From: Psychrobacter urativorans
GTDB taxonomy: Bacteria; Pseudomonadota; Gammaproteobacteria; Pseudomonadales; Moraxellaceae
DNA length: 64,000 nt
NCBI RefSeq assembly: GCF_001298525.1
Contig: NZ_CP012678.1
Coordinates: forward strand, 124,001-188,000
Direction of reading: 5' to 3'
Part shown: piece after piece, positions 17,632 to 26,713 of the stretch
How the letters are laid out: every line of letters begins with the position of its first letter
Position numbering within the stretch: position 1 is the first letter of the stretch
Notes under the pieces: generated by a model
The model's input: only the letters and a program-made list of their open reading frames with translations
Databases searched by the model: none
Told to the model about the DNA's origin: nothing
Position numbers and translations under genes: made by a program

Positions 17632-18169
17632 TGTTAATGACCTTTTTTATGGATTGGCGATTTGTAGTAAGCAGTGACATTAATGCTAAAGAGTTAGTCA
17701 TTATAAAAAGATATGAACTTTAAAGACTTTTATTAAAATTTTATCAAACGGCTTTTTTGAATAAATTTTTGGACTGCAAATAGGATGATGGCTACGATGT
17801 CGCCGATATACGTGTCGTCGCTATCATTTCATGTCGTCGCTGCCATTGATGTCTAAGTGTTCCATGCTACTATAAAGCGCGCGGTGTTGAATGATTCTGA
17901 CACAGATTGTCTTATGCTTATCTTGGTAATTATTGCCTTGATAGTTTAGCTGTGCGCAGAAGGTATTGTTGACTGGAGATAAATTGTATCGGTAATACGC
18001 TAAGTTGGGGTGAGCCAAACGTTTAAGTTAAGTATGATTATGTTTCAGTCCAGTGTCGTTGTATGCACTATGTCTCTTAAAAAAACTGTGTTCGTCTCTA
18101 AAAAACTATAAATAAGACGGTGAAATTTAGCTAGCCTAGTCAATATATGCTGTAAGGAGTTTTATTATT
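17632..18169. other. gene-free gap between the reductase gene and glnE
   Basis: About 540 bp separating divergent genes. A TTG-initiated frame on the minus strand (17824-18018) lacks any recognisable feature and is not called. The decamer TGTCGTCGCT is directly repeated at 17813 and 17832. AAGGAG at 18153 is the glnE ribosome-binding site. Confidence 0.45.
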
Positions 18170-21034
18170 ATGTCACCAGTTCAGCCCTCCACGATGCTCA
18201 ATAGCGCAAGCTACCAGCCTACGACCGTGCAATTACAAGTTTTGCAGACTGCCAGTGAATTTGCGTATCAAATATGGGAGCGTAGAACGATTTCATGTCA
18301 GACATTTCTGCGCAGTTATCCATTGGCTCAGACCTTAACTCGCCAGCAGATTGATGATCTTATTCAAGATTATACATTGGATGAAAATTATCAACTTGCA
18401 GATGAAATCAAGGTGATGAGTGGGTTGCGTCATCTGCGTATGCTGTTGATGATGCGTTGGATTTGGCAAGATGCGCTAGGACTGATTGCGCTTGAGCAGT
18501 TAACCGATGAGCTGTCTGAGTTTGCGGATGGCTGTATTTTATTTGCTAAGCATTATACCTATCAGCATCTGGTGTCTCAATATGGTCAACCCACTTTTAT
18601 AGATGCAAAAGGAGTGCAGCATACAGATGATATGGCGATTATGGCGATGGGTAAGCTTGGCGCTCATGAGCTGAATTTATCCAGTGATATTGATTTGATA
18701 TTTGTGCATCAAGCGCGTGGTCAGACGGATGGTGATAAGGCGAAGGGCACGCGTAGTATTGATAATAAGCGTTTTATGACGCGTCTTGGTCAAGGCATTA
18801 TTAAGCTGCTCGATAACTGTACCGCCGATGGATTTGTATTTCGGGTAGATATGCGCCTGCGCCCGTGGGGTGATGGCAGTGATTTAGCGATTCATTTATC
18901 CGCGTTGCAAAAGTATTTTAGCAATCATGGACGCGCGTGGGAGCGTTTTGCATGGTTAAAAGCGCGGGTGGTTGGACAGATTAATCCGCCGTTTTATGAT
19001 GAATTGCAGGCACTTATTAAGCCATTCGTGTTTCGTTATTACGTGGATTATAGTGCTTTTTCAGCCTTGCGTGAGATGAAGTCACTGATTCAAAATCAAG
19101 TGGCACAGCGTGAAGATTTGGATAATATCAAACTAGGTGCAGGCGGTATTCGCGATATTGAGTTTATTGTGCAAGCCTTTCAGCTGATTTATGGTGGACG
19201 GCATCCGCAGCTACAAATCAAACCTTGCCTGCAAGCGATGCATGAATTATACCTACTTGAGTATTTAGACCGTCCGACTTATGAAAACCTGCAAGCGGCT
19301 TATCGGTTTTTACGCCGACTTGAACATGCTATCCAAGCAATTAATGATCAACAAACTCAGCGTTTGCCTCATGATTCCTATTGGCAGCACAATTTAGCGC
19401 TTACCCTTGGATTTGATGATTGGGACGCGCTGCTAGTCACGTTGAATGGTCATCGAGAAAATGTGAATGTACCGTTTGAGCGTATGGTCACCGAACGGCA
19501 AATACCCGCACAAGACAGTGTCACGCTGGATCCGACTAATCTTGAGGAGCAAATTGTTCAGCTTGATACCGTTTTGAGTGAAGAAAGCCGTGCCCAACTA
19601 CAGGCTTTTTGGCAATCGAAAATGGTGGCGAACCTCAGTAAGGAAGCCCGAGAGCGGTTAGATAATGTCTATCCGGTCATTATCCACGCGTTACTGGCGC
19701 ATCAGGAACAGCAACAATTGGCGAATGCGGCGTTACCGCGTCTGATTGCACTACTTGAGGCAATATGTCGTCGTTCTATTTATTTGGTCATGATTGCAGA
19801 AAATCCTAATGCCACCGTTGAGCTGATTCCTATGCTGTCCGCCAGTCCTTGGATTGCTCATGAGCTGGCACGTTATCCGGTATTGCTCGATACTTTTTTA
19901 CAGCAGCGCTATCGCCATTTACCGGATAAGCCTGAGCTGCGTGATATTCTGCGTCAACAGCTATTACGTGTTGAGCCAGATGACGAGGAAGAATTGCTCA
20001 GTGTACTAAGATTGTTTAAAAAAAATCAAGTATTGGCAGTCGCGGCTAGTGACGTGCTGGCTGAGCGCCCAATCATGAAAGTCTCTGATTCGTTGACCTA
20101 TATTGCTGAGGTGGTATTGGAGGCAGCGCTTGAACGCGCTTTTGCTGAGTTGGTGAAGCGTTATGGCTATCCTATTGGGCAAGATGGTGATCCAGTCACG
20201 GAAGTGGATTGCGGCTTTGCTATCATTGGTTATGGCAAACTGGGTGGACTTGAACTATCGTATGCTTCTGATTTAGATTTGGTGTTTTTGCATAAAATAA
20301 AAGAGCAGGGTATGACGACGGGTGAAACGTCAGTCAGTGGTATGAAGTTTGCCGCTCGTTTGGCGCAAAAGCTCATGACCTATCTCAACACCCAAACTCG
20401 TGACGGTCGCGCTTATGAGATTGATATGCGTCTGCGTCCCTCTGGTAATGCGGGCATGATGGTCGTGTCTTGCCACGCTTTTGAAACCTATCAACGTGAA
20501 AAAGCATGGTCATGGGAACATCAAGCCCTTGTTCGAGCGCGCGCCATCTGTGGTGATAAACGCGTGACTGCGCGTTTTTGTGCCATTCGCCGAACTGTAT
20601 TAGCGCTACCGCGCACCATTGAGCAAGTGCGCATCGAAGTAACCAGTATGCGTCTTAAAATGCAAAAACATCTGGGTAGTAGCCAACGTAAACAGCAAGA
20701 CGGCAATTTTGATCTGAAACAAGATGCAGGCGGTATTGTCGATATTGAGTTTTTGGCACAATTTGCCGTTCTCGCCTATTCCCATCAGTATCCCAGTTTG
20801 ACTAAGTGGAGTGATAACGTCCGGATTTTTGAAGAAGTGGCATTACTTGGTATTTGGGAAGTGCAAGTGTGTCAGGACTTAACCGATGCTTATCTGCGTA
20901 TACGTGCCGCTAGTCATCAATTGGCATTGGCGGAACAGTCGTTATTAGTAGACGAGGCATTATGGCACGAGACGCGGGCACTGGTTCAATCACAGTGGCA
21001 GCATCTAATGGGCGGAGAATCTGTCGAACCTTAA
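18170..21034 (+). CDS. glnE: bifunctional glutamine synthetase adenylyltransferase/adenylyl-removing enzyme
   Basis: The 954-aa enzyme adenylylates and deadenylylates glutamine synthetase in response to PII and glutamine. Two nucleotidyltransferase domains are visible. The N-terminal AR domain has GKLGAHELNLSSDIDL near residues 160-177. The C-terminal AT domain has GYGKLGGLELSYASDLDL near 685-702. Each ends with the Asp-x-Asp metal site. RLGQGIIKLL/RLRPWGDGSDL and RLRPSGNAGM are the paired downstream motifs of the repeats. Length equals E. coli GlnE (946 aa). It is followed 290 bp later by ilvE. Confidence 0.97.
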   Translation: MSPVQPSTMLNSASYQPTTVQLQVLQTASEFAYQIWERRTISCQTFLRSYPLAQTLTRQQIDDLIQDYTLDENYQLADEIKVMSGLRHLRMLLMMRWIWQDALGLIALEQLTDELSEFADGCILFAKHYTYQHLVSQYGQPTFIDAKGVQHTDDMAIMAMGKLGAHELNLSSDIDLIFVHQARGQTDGDKAKGTRSIDNKRFMTRLGQGIIKLLDNCTADGFVFRVDMRLRPWGDGSDLAIHLSALQKYFSNHGRAWERFAWLKARVVGQINPPFYDELQALIKPFVFRYYVDYSAFSALREMKSLIQNQVAQREDLDNIKLGAGGIRDIEFIVQAFQLIYGGRHPQLQIKPCLQAMHELYLLEYLDRPTYENLQAAYRFLRRLEHAIQAINDQQTQRLPHDSYWQHNLALTLGFDDWDALLVTLNGHRENVNVPFERMVTERQIPAQDSVTLDPTNLEEQIVQLDTVLSEESRAQLQAFWQSKMVANLSKEARERLDNVYPVIIHALLAHQEQQQLANAALPRLIALLEAICRRSIYLVMIAENPNATVELIPMLSASPWIAHELARYPVLLDTFLQQRYRHLPDKPELRDILRQQLLRVEPDDEEELLSVLRLFKKNQVLAVAASDVLAERPIMKVSDSLTYIAEVVLEAALERAFAELVKRYGYPIGQDGDPVTEVDCGFAIIGYGKLGGLELSYASDLDLVFLHKIKEQGMTTGETSVSGMKFAARLAQKLMTYLNTQTRDGRAYEIDMRLRPSGNAGMMVVSCHAFETYQREKAWSWEHQALVRARAICGDKRVTARFCAIRRTVLALPRTIEQVRIEVTSMRLKMQKHLGSSQRKQQDGNFDLKQDAGGIVDIEFLAQFAVLAYSHQYPSLTKWSDNVRIFEEVALLGIWEVQVCQDLTDAYLRIRAASHQLALAEQSLLVDEALWHETRALVQSQWQHLMGGESVEP

Positions 21035-21135
21035 ATTAGACTTATCTTGACCTATAATATTAATTTTAAAAAATAGACTATAAATAAAAGCCAACCAGCA
21101 GCAAACTAAAAGATTTCATTTAGCTTGGCTGCCAG

Positions 21136-21144
21136 TGATATAAT
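21136..21144 (+). promoter_or_regulatory. candidate extended -10 promoter of ilvE
   Basis: TGATATAAT is a perfect extended -10 element (TGnTATAAT) in the glnE-ilvE gap. No good -35 box lies 17 bp upstream. Between it and ilvE are short imperfect direct repeats (GATGGTAA...GTTTAAAA at 21164 and 21188, ACGGCTTAT at 21209 and 21219). Confidence 0.4.
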
Positions 21145-21324
21145 CGTCCGCACCCCATAAAAAGATGGTAACAATGACTGTTTAAAATGATGGTAATGAT
21201 GGTTTAAAACGGCTTATAACGGCTTATGAAACCTCTACATTTGACAGTATGCGACAACAATACAATGTTAATTTATTTACTCAACAAAAAAGTTAGACAC
21301 CAGCGCTAGCATAAGGATTATTGA

Positions 21325-22254
21325 ATGGATATGTCAAAAGAAGACGGCAAGCTTTGGATGAATGGCACGATGATCAATCAGCCAGATGCCAAAGTTCATA
21401 TATTTACCCACAGCTTACATTATGGCATAGCAGTCTTTGAAGGCGTGCGCGCATATCAAACCGATGATAAACGTACCGCGATTTTCCGTCTAAAAGACCA
21501 TACTGAACGTTTGCTAGGTTCTGCTAAAATTTTCCAATTAGACGTGCCATTTGATGCCGCAACCCTTGAGCAAGCGCAAAAAGATGTGGTCAAACAAAAC
21601 AATTTAGCAGAAGCTTATATTCGTCCATTGATTTGGATTGGTGCAGAAAAGCTTGGCTTATCGTCACGTGATAACAGCATTAATGCCATGGTTGGTGCTT
21701 GGCATTGGGGTGCATATCTTGGTGATGAAGGTATCAAAAATGGTATTCGTGTCAAAACCTCATCGTATACCCATCATATGCCCAACGTGACCATGTGCAA
21801 AGCAAAAGCGTCAAGTAACTATCCTGTTTCCATCATGGCAAACCAAGAAGTCACGCGTAGTGGCTACGATGAAGCCATCTTAATGGATCCACAAGGCTTT
21901 GTTTGCCAAGGTGCAGGCGAGAATTTATTCTTAGTCAAAGATGGCGTGTTGCATACGCCAGATTTAGCCGGTGGCGCATTGGACGGTATCACGCGTCGTA
22001 CCATCATTCAGTTTGCTAATGATTTAGGTATCAAGGTTATTGAGCGCCGTATTACTCGTGATGAGTTTTACTTAGCAGATGAGATTTTCATGACGGGTAC
22101 GGCGGCTGAAGTCACCCCTATTCGTGAATATGATGATCGAGTGATTGGTAACGGTGGTCGCGGTGAGCTAACGGAAAAATTGCAAACCTTATATTTTGAT
22201 GTGGTTCATGGTCGCAATGAGCAATATATAGATTGGTTAAGCTTTATTGACTAA
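21325..22254 (+). CDS. ilvE: branched-chain amino acid aminotransferase
   Basis: The 309-aa fold-type IV PLP enzyme makes valine, leucine and isoleucine from their 2-oxo acids with glutamate. The PLP lysine lies in the CKAKASSNY motif (AKAxxNY pattern), and GAGENLFLVKDGVLHTP and GTAAEVTPI are the family signatures. Length agrees with E. coli IlvE (309 aa). AAGGATT precedes the ATG. It complements leuA elsewhere in this window in branched-chain synthesis but is not linked to it. Confidence 0.96.
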   Translation: MDMSKEDGKLWMNGTMINQPDAKVHIFTHSLHYGIAVFEGVRAYQTDDKRTAIFRLKDHTERLLGSAKIFQLDVPFDAATLEQAQKDVVKQNNLAEAYIRPLIWIGAEKLGLSSRDNSINAMVGAWHWGAYLGDEGIKNGIRVKTSSYTHHMPNVTMCKAKASSNYPVSIMANQEVTRSGYDEAILMDPQGFVCQGAGENLFLVKDGVLHTPDLAGGALDGITRRTIIQFANDLGIKVIERRITRDEFYLADEIFMTGTAAEVTPIREYDDRVIGNGGRGELTEKLQTLYFDVVHGRNEQYIDWLSFID

Positions 22255-22295
22255 GCCTTATTGATTAAGCTTTATCCAAATTATATGAATATGAT

Positions 22296-22331
22296 AAAAA
22301 GCCAAGACTGCATATAGGTCTTGGCTTTTTT
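22296..22331. terminator. bidirectional terminator between ilvE and the deacetylase gene
   Basis: AAAAAGCCAAGAC (22296-22308) and GTCTTGGCTTTTT (22318-22330) form a perfect 13-bp stem with a 9-nt loop and flanking A and T tracts. Confidence 0.85.
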
Positions 22332-22400
22332 CTGCGTGTCATATTATGTGAGAGTATAAGATGTAAACAATTCTAAATAATTAATTAACCCAGTATTTGC

Positions 22401-23399
22401 CTATGACACTATATCCGACCAACGTATCAGTCTAACGTCATATTCTTCCAATAATTGCTCAAATTTATGACTCATCAACCACTCATACTCTCGTTCACGT
22501 GCCGCCTTGATATCATCTTGCCAGTTGGTCGCAGGGACGGCAGGATGACACATAATAAGCGTCGTGGTTAAATGACTTGGCAAGGCATTAGGTACGGAAT
22601 GTATGGGCGGGGTCGTTGAGCCATATTGAGCATAAGTACCTAATGCTTCAATACCAAAGGTCGGTGTAAGCATTGCAGGTGCTAAGTATGGTGTGCGTGG
22701 AGCGTTGGTTAGCCAACTTTCCCATAGGGCAGCAAGCTGTTGAAAATCAGCATCAAAGCCATATACGCCGCCAAAATAATCGTTAGTCGTAATATGACTT
22801 TCTGCACACAATTTGCGCCAAGCATGACCGCCAAGACCATAAATAATCCAAGATTTGAGATCATTAACTAATGGTGTGGTTGTGCGTGCGCTGATTGAGT
22901 GTTGCGCTTCTTCGCTATAACGGGCGCTGAGTTCTTTAATCAGACTTTGACGAATGATGGGGAACTGATGAATATGTTGATGACCGTCAACGAAGACGGG
23001 CGAGCGCCCGAAAGTATCTTCAAACCCATCAAGCTGGCGACGAATGATATCAGATACCTGTGTGGCATTAAGGCGTCGTAGATAACTGCTTATCACCAGC
23101 GATTTTAAGGAACCACGTAATGCTGAAGGAAACACACCCGTCAAGTCTAGATGTAGACCAATATCAACCTTTAAGTCGGTCAGCGTACTGATATCACTAT
23201 CTGTAATCTGCCCGCCTACCATATAACTACTTGCGCCAATGCGCCCGCGCTCCGCAAGACGAATAACGGCATCGTTTACTGCGCTCGACAAGCCTAAATC
23301 ATCAACATTAATAATGATGGCACGTGCCGTATTCGATGACTGAGAGGTATCTTTCTGAAAGTTTTTATTCTGAGAAGCTTTATTTTTTATATTAATCAT
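22401..23399 (-). CDS. YdjC/ChbG/HpnK-family carbohydrate deacetylase (NaxD-like)
   Basis: The 332-aa protein has the YdjC-family metal-dependent deacetylase signature: VDDLGLSSAVN (Asp33, Asp34 for metal and catalysis), DIGLHLDLTG, and VDGHQHIHQFP (metal-binding His pair). Known members remove acetyl groups from N-acetyl sugars (ChbG, HpnK, NaxD). It is last in a tight operon with a DPM-like transferase, a GtrA protein and an ArnT-like transferase. That matches the route in which NaxD deacetylates undecaprenyl-phosphate-GalNAc before transfer to lipid A. The assignment to NaxD is inference. The start overlaps the gtrA stop by 4 bp. Confidence 0.82.
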   Translation of the reverse strand: MINIKNKASQNKNFQKDTSQSSNTARAIIINVDDLGLSSAVNDAVIRLAERGRIGASSYMVGGQITDSDISTLTDLKVDIGLHLDLTGVFPSALRGSLKSLVISSYLRRLNATQVSDIIRRQLDGFEDTFGRSPVFVDGHQHIHQFPIIRQSLIKELSARYSEEAQHSISARTTTPLVNDLKSWIIYGLGGHAWRKLCAESHITTNDYFGGVYGFDADFQQLAALWESWLTNAPRTPYLAPAMLTPTFGIEALGTYAQYGSTTPPIHSVPNALPSHLTTTLIMCHPAVPATNWQDDIKAAREREYEWLMSHKFEQLLEEYDVRLIRWSDIVS

Positions 23400-23890
23400 G
23401 ATTTAAATGCCCAAAGTTTACCTAATACAAAAGTCATAACAGTAATAACACCGGTCACTACTAACCATATCAGCATATAGTATCGCTCGCCAAACCAGTC
23501 AAGCCCTAGTACAAATAAGCCTTGATTCGCCATAAATCCAGCAGCAGAACTGGCAAACCACTTTATCAACGTACTTAGCATCGAAGTACTTGGCATCGAA
23601 GCGTTTAGCGTATCTCTTTTTGTAGAATGATAAGTGCTGACTGTATTTTGAGGATAATTGTTATTAATAATAGGAACTGTTTTTTGACGAAAGGTCAGAT
23701 AAAAATGACCTGTAAAGCTCACCACAAACGCCACTAAAAAAGCAAAAACGTTTGCCCAAGCGGGGCTCATAGCAGTGAAATTGACAATACTAATTAATAC
23801 CAGAAAATGTACTAATGCTGCGCTTGCACCCACTATTAAAAACCATAACGCTTGCTGTGATGACGATATGATCGTTGCCGCCTTATTCAT
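23396..23890 (-). CDS. GtrA-family membrane protein (putative lipid-linked sugar flippase)
   Basis: The 164-aa protein has four predicted membrane helices in two pairs: FLIVGASAALVHFLVLISIV and AWANVFAFLVAFVVSFTGHFYLTF, then a hydrophilic loop of about 40 residues and the pair around FMANQGLFVLGLDWF. The GHFYLTF segment is typical of GtrA. Family members are proposed to flip undecaprenyl-phosphate sugars. ATG at 23890 is chosen because it overlaps the upstream GT2 stop by 8 bp, a coupled arrangement; the longer frame would overlap it by over 100 bp. It overlaps the deacetylase gene by 4 bp. Confidence 0.85.
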   Translation of the reverse strand: MNKAATIISSSQQALWFLIVGASAALVHFLVLISIVNFTAMSPAWANVFAFLVAFVVSFTGHFYLTFRQKTVPIINNNYPQNTVSTYHSTKRDTLNASMPSTSMLSTLIKWFASSAAGFMANQGLFVLGLDWFGERYYMLIWLVVTGVITVMTFVLGKLWAFKS

Positions 23891-24998
23891 GAGTAGTGAA
23901 TTCGGTTTGTTTATAAATACTATGATTAATAACATCATTAACAACGTCATTAACGATAAGCTGGTCAGCCACATTTTCACTACTGATAATCTCATCAATC
24001 AGGTAAAGCGGACGCTGTTTGACTTCTTCGTATAGCCGACCGACATATTCGCCAATGACACCGATGCAGACCAGCTGAATACCCGTTGAGAACATAATAC
24101 CAGCGGCAACCGTTGCCCAACCCGCCACATCACTGCCGAATAATAAGGTTTCAATAACGATATATAAACCATATAAAAATGCTAAGGCAGAAACGACAAA
24201 CCCTATTCGCGATATCAAGCGTAACGGCTTGTGTGAAAAAGAGGTGATGCCCACTAGGGCTAATTCAAAAAGGCTACCAAAATTAAACTTGCTCTCGCCC
24301 GTGTCCCGATGATCTGCGGTAAAAGGTAAATAGACGGTATTAAAACCTACCCAAGCATACAACCCTTTCATAAAGCGTTGACGTTCAGGTAGCGCCCGTA
24401 ACGCTTGAACTACTTTACGATTCATCACTCGAAAATCACCAGCATTCGGGCGAATCTTATAACGCTGACTGTCTTGAATAAAGTGGTAAAAACTGGCTTT
24501 GAAGGTTTTTGCCAATCGACTCTCATGTGGGCGATTGGCTTGAATACCTGCGACCATATCGATATCTGATTGTTCAATCATACTCAGCATTTGTGCCAAT
24601 ACTGGTAAAGGGTGTTGACCGTCGGCATCAATCATCGCCACAAGCTCGCCTTGTGCTTTGGCAAGTCCGGCACTGAGTGCAGGTTCTTTACCAAAGTTAC
24701 GCGATAACCGTACCAAATGCAATGCTGTATTTGTGGGAAGGGTAGGTATTAAGGTATTGACCACACTTATTAAATCATCATCGCTGCCATCGTCAACAAT
24801 AATAATCTCGCAGCTTGCAACTTGTGTCTCTACATCACGTTTACCTATTGCTGCATTATGTATCGGTGCTTGCAATGTTGCAGTAAATTCAAATACTTTT
24901 GGTAAAAATATCTGTAATGCCTCTGCATCATTATACGCGGGCATGATAATAGATAAATAAGGAACACAAAGATAATTTTCAGGCATGAGTACACTCAT
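23883..24998 (-). CDS. DPM/ArnC-like GT2 glycosyltransferase (undecaprenyl-phosphate sugar synthase)
   Basis: The 371-aa protein is a GT-A fold family 2 enzyme: YLSIIMPAYND at the N-terminus, EIIIVDDGSDDD, AMIDADGQHP (DxD metal site) and RPNAGDFRVMNRKV (acceptor-loop motif). Two C-terminal membrane helices follow (RISRIGFVVSALAFLYGLYI and TGIQLVCIGVIGEYVGRLYEE). This is the ArnC/GtrB/FlmF topology that loads a sugar onto undecaprenyl phosphate on the inner leaflet. ATG at 24998 forms a TGATG overlap with the preceding gene, supporting that start over the one eight codons earlier. It is the second gene of the four-gene cassette. Confidence 0.9.
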   Translation of the reverse strand: MSVLMPENYLCVPYLSIIMPAYNDAEALQIFLPKVFEFTATLQAPIHNAAIGKRDVETQVASCEIIIVDDGSDDDLISVVNTLIPTLPTNTALHLVRLSRNFGKEPALSAGLAKAQGELVAMIDADGQHPLPVLAQMLSMIEQSDIDMVAGIQANRPHESRLAKTFKASFYHFIQDSQRYKIRPNAGDFRVMNRKVVQALRALPERQRFMKGLYAWVGFNTVYLPFTADHRDTGESKFNFGSLFELALVGITSFSHKPLRLISRIGFVVSALAFLYGLYIVIETLLFGSDVAGWATVAAGIMFSTGIQLVCIGVIGEYVGRLYEEVKQRPLYLIDEIISSENVADQLIVNDVVNDVINHSIYKQTEFTTHE

Positions 24999-26557
24999 CA
25001 GCGTGGGTTGACCGAAAGGCAATGGCTTGGCACATAAGCGATCCAGTTTACTGTTAGCGGCTCAGTGGCATTGGTATCTGACCATTTAATCTGCCATTGA
25101 CCTTGCTGTTTTATTAATAGATTGGACGTGGTTTTATGGCTGGCTGTAGGGTCATTTACTACCGCTATCTCATCGAGCAAAGGCAGTACGATATCATCAC
25201 CATCGTCTTGCCACATGACTAAAGTACCCTGTTGTTGAAGGCGTTCAGCACTCATCCACGGTGAATGGCTAGCAGGTCCTGAAATCATTTGTGATGGAAA
25301 GCCACTATTCATCGCGACTAATGCACCAAGCCAGCGATCGCCTGACACACTATCAAGCGGACAACTGCTCAGCGTTTGCCACGTATCTTGAGCCTGTGTT
25401 GCTAAGGCTTGTTCTGGCCAGTTCATTCGCGAGGGCTTATGACGTATTTTATCGCCAAAACCCACATAAACGATCATTAATACTGTTGCGAGCGTGAGCC
25501 AAATAACAAGCGCCTTCCGTACTTTAATAGCAGTTAATGCTTGCGTAGCGGGTACGATAAATGATGCTGCTAATAAGCCTGACAACGCCCACATGGGCAT
25601 ACCCCACATATCGCGCAGACCGATACCGAATACTAAGCTTAGCACGATGAGCACCAGTATTGGCGCTGCCCAAAGATACCATAAGAGTGATGCTCCTGCT
25701 GGTAAATTATGCTTATAAGCAGAGGCACCAACTAAACGCTTACGATTAAAGGCTAATAGTAATAGTAGTGGAATATGGGCGACCAGCTGCGCAAGCAGAA
25801 AGCTTACCCAAGTAAAGTGACGCTGGATAACATCGGTCGCAGCAAGCGCCTCATCTGAACGTCCACTAGCATACCCAAACGGCAGCCAATCATGTTGTAC
25901 AAGCCAATATAGATGCGGTGAAAATACTGCTAACATCACAAAGGCAGCAATCCAAGGATTGGGGGTTTTTAGCAGTGACCATTGCTTTGGTAACAATAAA
26001 TACAGCGCCATGGGTAGCAGCAAGAATATCACACTGTATTTGGTCAACATACCAAGACCGCCAACGACTCCCAGTAGTAGCCAATCAGTCAGTCGATTAC
26101 GGGTTAGCGCTTGATAAAATGCTAGATACAGTCCCGCCCAAATAGGAAATTGCGCAACGTTATGGTTAAATTCAAGACTAGGGTAGGTATAGTAAACAAC
26201 AGCTAAGGTTAATCCACTACCTAAAAGCCCAGTTGCTGGTGACCAGACTTGTTTACCCAGTTTATATACCAAAAACAGTGTTAGCAGCACATACAATTGG
26301 CTGAGCAAATAAGGTCCAATATGCCCAAACAACTTATAAAAACTGTATAATATCCATGATGATAACGGGGGGTGTTTATAATAACCCCATTGCCATTCGT
26401 TACCCCAATTGATGCCTTCGCTGACATCGAACGGTACGCTACTGGCGAGGAAGGCTGGCGCGATAGACCAAATAATGAAATAACCGACTAATAATAAAAA
26501 AAAGCCTTGCCATGTTTTTTTAAGTTCATTTGGCTTGTGAAGTCGCTCTTTCGTCAT
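24998..26557 (-). CDS. ArnT-like glycosyltransferase (PMT/GT83 family)
   Basis: The 519-aa integral membrane protein has about twelve helices. The conserved first periplasmic loop is present: DVSEGINWGNEWQWGYYKHP carries the acidic residue and GYYxHPPL motif of the PMT_2/ArnT group. Such enzymes move a sugar from undecaprenyl phosphate to lipid A or another acceptor in the outer leaflet. A C-terminal soluble domain (about residues 380-519, with a tryptophan-rich stretch) follows. ATG at 26557 is chosen for AGGG five bases upstream; earlier starts would add 11 residues. It heads an operon with the GT2, GtrA and deacetylase genes. Confidence 0.88.
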   Translation of the reverse strand: MTKERLHKPNELKKTWQGFFLLLVGYFIIWSIAPAFLASSVPFDVSEGINWGNEWQWGYYKHPPLSSWILYSFYKLFGHIGPYLLSQLYVLLTLFLVYKLGKQVWSPATGLLGSGLTLAVVYYTYPSLEFNHNVAQFPIWAGLYLAFYQALTRNRLTDWLLLGVVGGLGMLTKYSVIFLLLPMALYLLLPKQWSLLKTPNPWIAAFVMLAVFSPHLYWLVQHDWLPFGYASGRSDEALAATDVIQRHFTWVSFLLAQLVAHIPLLLLLAFNRKRLVGASAYKHNLPAGASLLWYLWAAPILVLIVLSLVFGIGLRDMWGMPMWALSGLLAASFIVPATQALTAIKVRKALVIWLTLATVLMIVYVGFGDKIRHKPSRMNWPEQALATQAQDTWQTLSSCPLDSVSGDRWLGALVAMNSGFPSQMISGPASHSPWMSAERLQQQGTLVMWQDDGDDIVLPLLDEIAVVNDPTASHKTTSNLLIKQQGQWQIKWSDTNATEPLTVNWIAYVPSHCLSVNPR

Positions 26558-26713
26558 ATCAACCCTATACATTAATAATAATAAACTCACTCAACTTGCG
26601 AATGCAGTCGAGTAAGCGAAGACTATCATATACTATGAGGAAATATGGTGAAAGCTATAATAACCGTACTAGACGTTGTATAATGCTCGAAATTACTAAA
26701 CGAGTTGCTATAT

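Noticed and set aside
17824..18018. 64-codon minus-strand frame in the reductase-glnE gap
   Set aside because: It would start with TTG without a ribosome-binding site and shows no recognisable motif.
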